Assembly (NCBI GenBank): GCA_016758965.1
Contig: JAEPRB010000004.1
Span: forward strand, 62,001 to 126,000
Reading direction: 5' to 3'
Origin: Circinella minor
Lineage: Eukaryota > Mucoromycota > Mucoromycetes > Mucorales > Lichtheimiaceae
Length of the DNA: 64,000 nucleotides
Positions within the stretch are counted from its first letter, which is position 1. Each line of letters opens with the position of its first letter. The translations under genes were made by a program, and so were the position numbers. Positions 63,464-64,000 of this stretch are shown piece after piece. The notes beneath the pieces are model-generated. The model worked only from the letters and a program-made list of their open reading frames with translations. It was not told where the DNA came from and did no database searches.

Positions 63464-64000
63464 CTACCAAGCAGTATAACCACCATCAACAACAATTTCA
63501 GTTCCTGTACAGAAACTAGAAGCATCTGAAGCAAGAAAGACAACTACACCTTTTAATTCATGAGGGGTACCCAATCGACCGACAGGAGTCTCTGTTTCCC
63601 AAGTTTCACGCATCTTAACACCTTCTTCACCTTGTTGTGCTAGAATGGTACGATTCATTTCTGTGTCAAAATAACCAGGTGAAATAGCAGTACAACGAAT
63701 ACCATGAGGTGCCCATTCACAAGCAATTGATTTTGTTAATTGTAATACAGCAGCCTTAGTGGCATTATAAGGAGCATGAGGTTGAGGTCGATTGGTAATA
63801 TGAGCTGACATGGAAGCGATTGTAATAATAGATCCTCGACGACCTGTTTCCATCATGTATTTAGCTGCTGCTTGTGCACATAAGAAGGTACCAGTGACAT
63901 TAACATCAAAGATCTTACGAAAATCTTTAGCAGAATAATCAGCTGCTGGACATGTCTTGTTAATACCAGCAGCTGTAACCAGAATATCAATACCACCATG
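63464..64000 (-). CDS. Short-chain dehydrogenase/reductase, C-terminal part (runs off the right edge)
   Basis: The minus strand is open from the window edge for 178 codons to a TAA. The classical SDR landmarks are present: LVTAAGI at the NNAG position, the structural Asn in FDVNVTGTF, catalytic Ser in IITIASMS, and Tyr-x3-Lys in YNATKAAV. PG at the nicotinamide motif follows (AISPGYFDTEM), and the C-terminus is VVDGGYTAW. The pattern resembles sorbose or xylulose reductases of fungi, which use NADPH, but the cofactor-binding N-terminus is outside the window so specificity cannot be judged. No intron is seen within the visible part. Confidence 0.9.
   Translation of the reverse strand, partial: HGGIDILVTAAGINKTCPAADYSAKDFRKIFDVNVTGTFLCAQAAAKYMMETGRRGSIITIASMSAHITNRPQPHAPYNATKAAVLQLTKSIACEWAPHGIRCTAISPGYFDTEMNRTILAQQGEEGVKMRETWETETPVGRLGTPHELKGVVVFLASDASSFCTGTEIVVDGGYTAW

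Overview
This window is AT-rich nuclear DNA from a filamentous fungus. Genes carry many short introns (mostly 50-115 bases, GT...AG, often T-rich before the acceptor). The gene set fits an early-diverging fungus of the Mucoromycota, probably Mucorales: a UFL1-type UFM1 ligase and SMU1, both missing from budding yeast, sit beside fungal markers such as AUR1, SHO1 and a type I metacaspase. The species cannot be named from the sequence. No tRNA, rRNA, CRISPR array or viral gene was recognised.

The left half is gene-poor. It holds the 5' part of an MFS transporter (cut by the window edge), a small GPI-anchored-type secreted protein, a two-finger zinc-finger protein, ribosomal protein eL38, an orphan ORF beside a 456-bp Mutator-like MITE, a divergent gene with HMG-like and RRM-like parts, Rab11, and a Gln/His-rich small protein. 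A wrecked and internally inverted Tc1 (DD34E) transposon follows. Long spacers of 1-2.6 kb separate these genes.

From about 22 kb the window becomes gene-dense. SHO1 (-) and UFL1 (+) diverge from a 407-bp promoter region. The exocyst gene SEC8 (27 coding exons) follows UFL1 and converges with a calmodulin-dependent kinase. Then come a small membrane protein, a biotin carboxylase/biotin-carrier protein with no carboxyltransferase domain, LTV1 (40S assembly) and AUR1 (IPC synthase). A second insertion, a 1.96-kb element with roughly 136-bp terminal inverted repeats, lies at 45.6-47.5 kb. The right end has RER1, the metacaspase, a zinc-finger type DnaJ protein, SMU1, a large RGG-rich protein and the C-terminal part of a short-chain dehydrogenase.

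These are housekeeping genes of secretion, signalling, ribosome assembly, splicing and proteostasis. They show no operon-like functional clustering. The most unusual observation is splicing: the metacaspase appears to contain a 3-base internal microexon that supplies the conserved Cys of its GCxND motif, and RER1 (11 nt) and the DnaJ gene (15 nt) also contain microexons. Exon boundaries given here were read by eye. For the multi-exon models whose full length is stated, the exon lengths add up to an intact reading frame.
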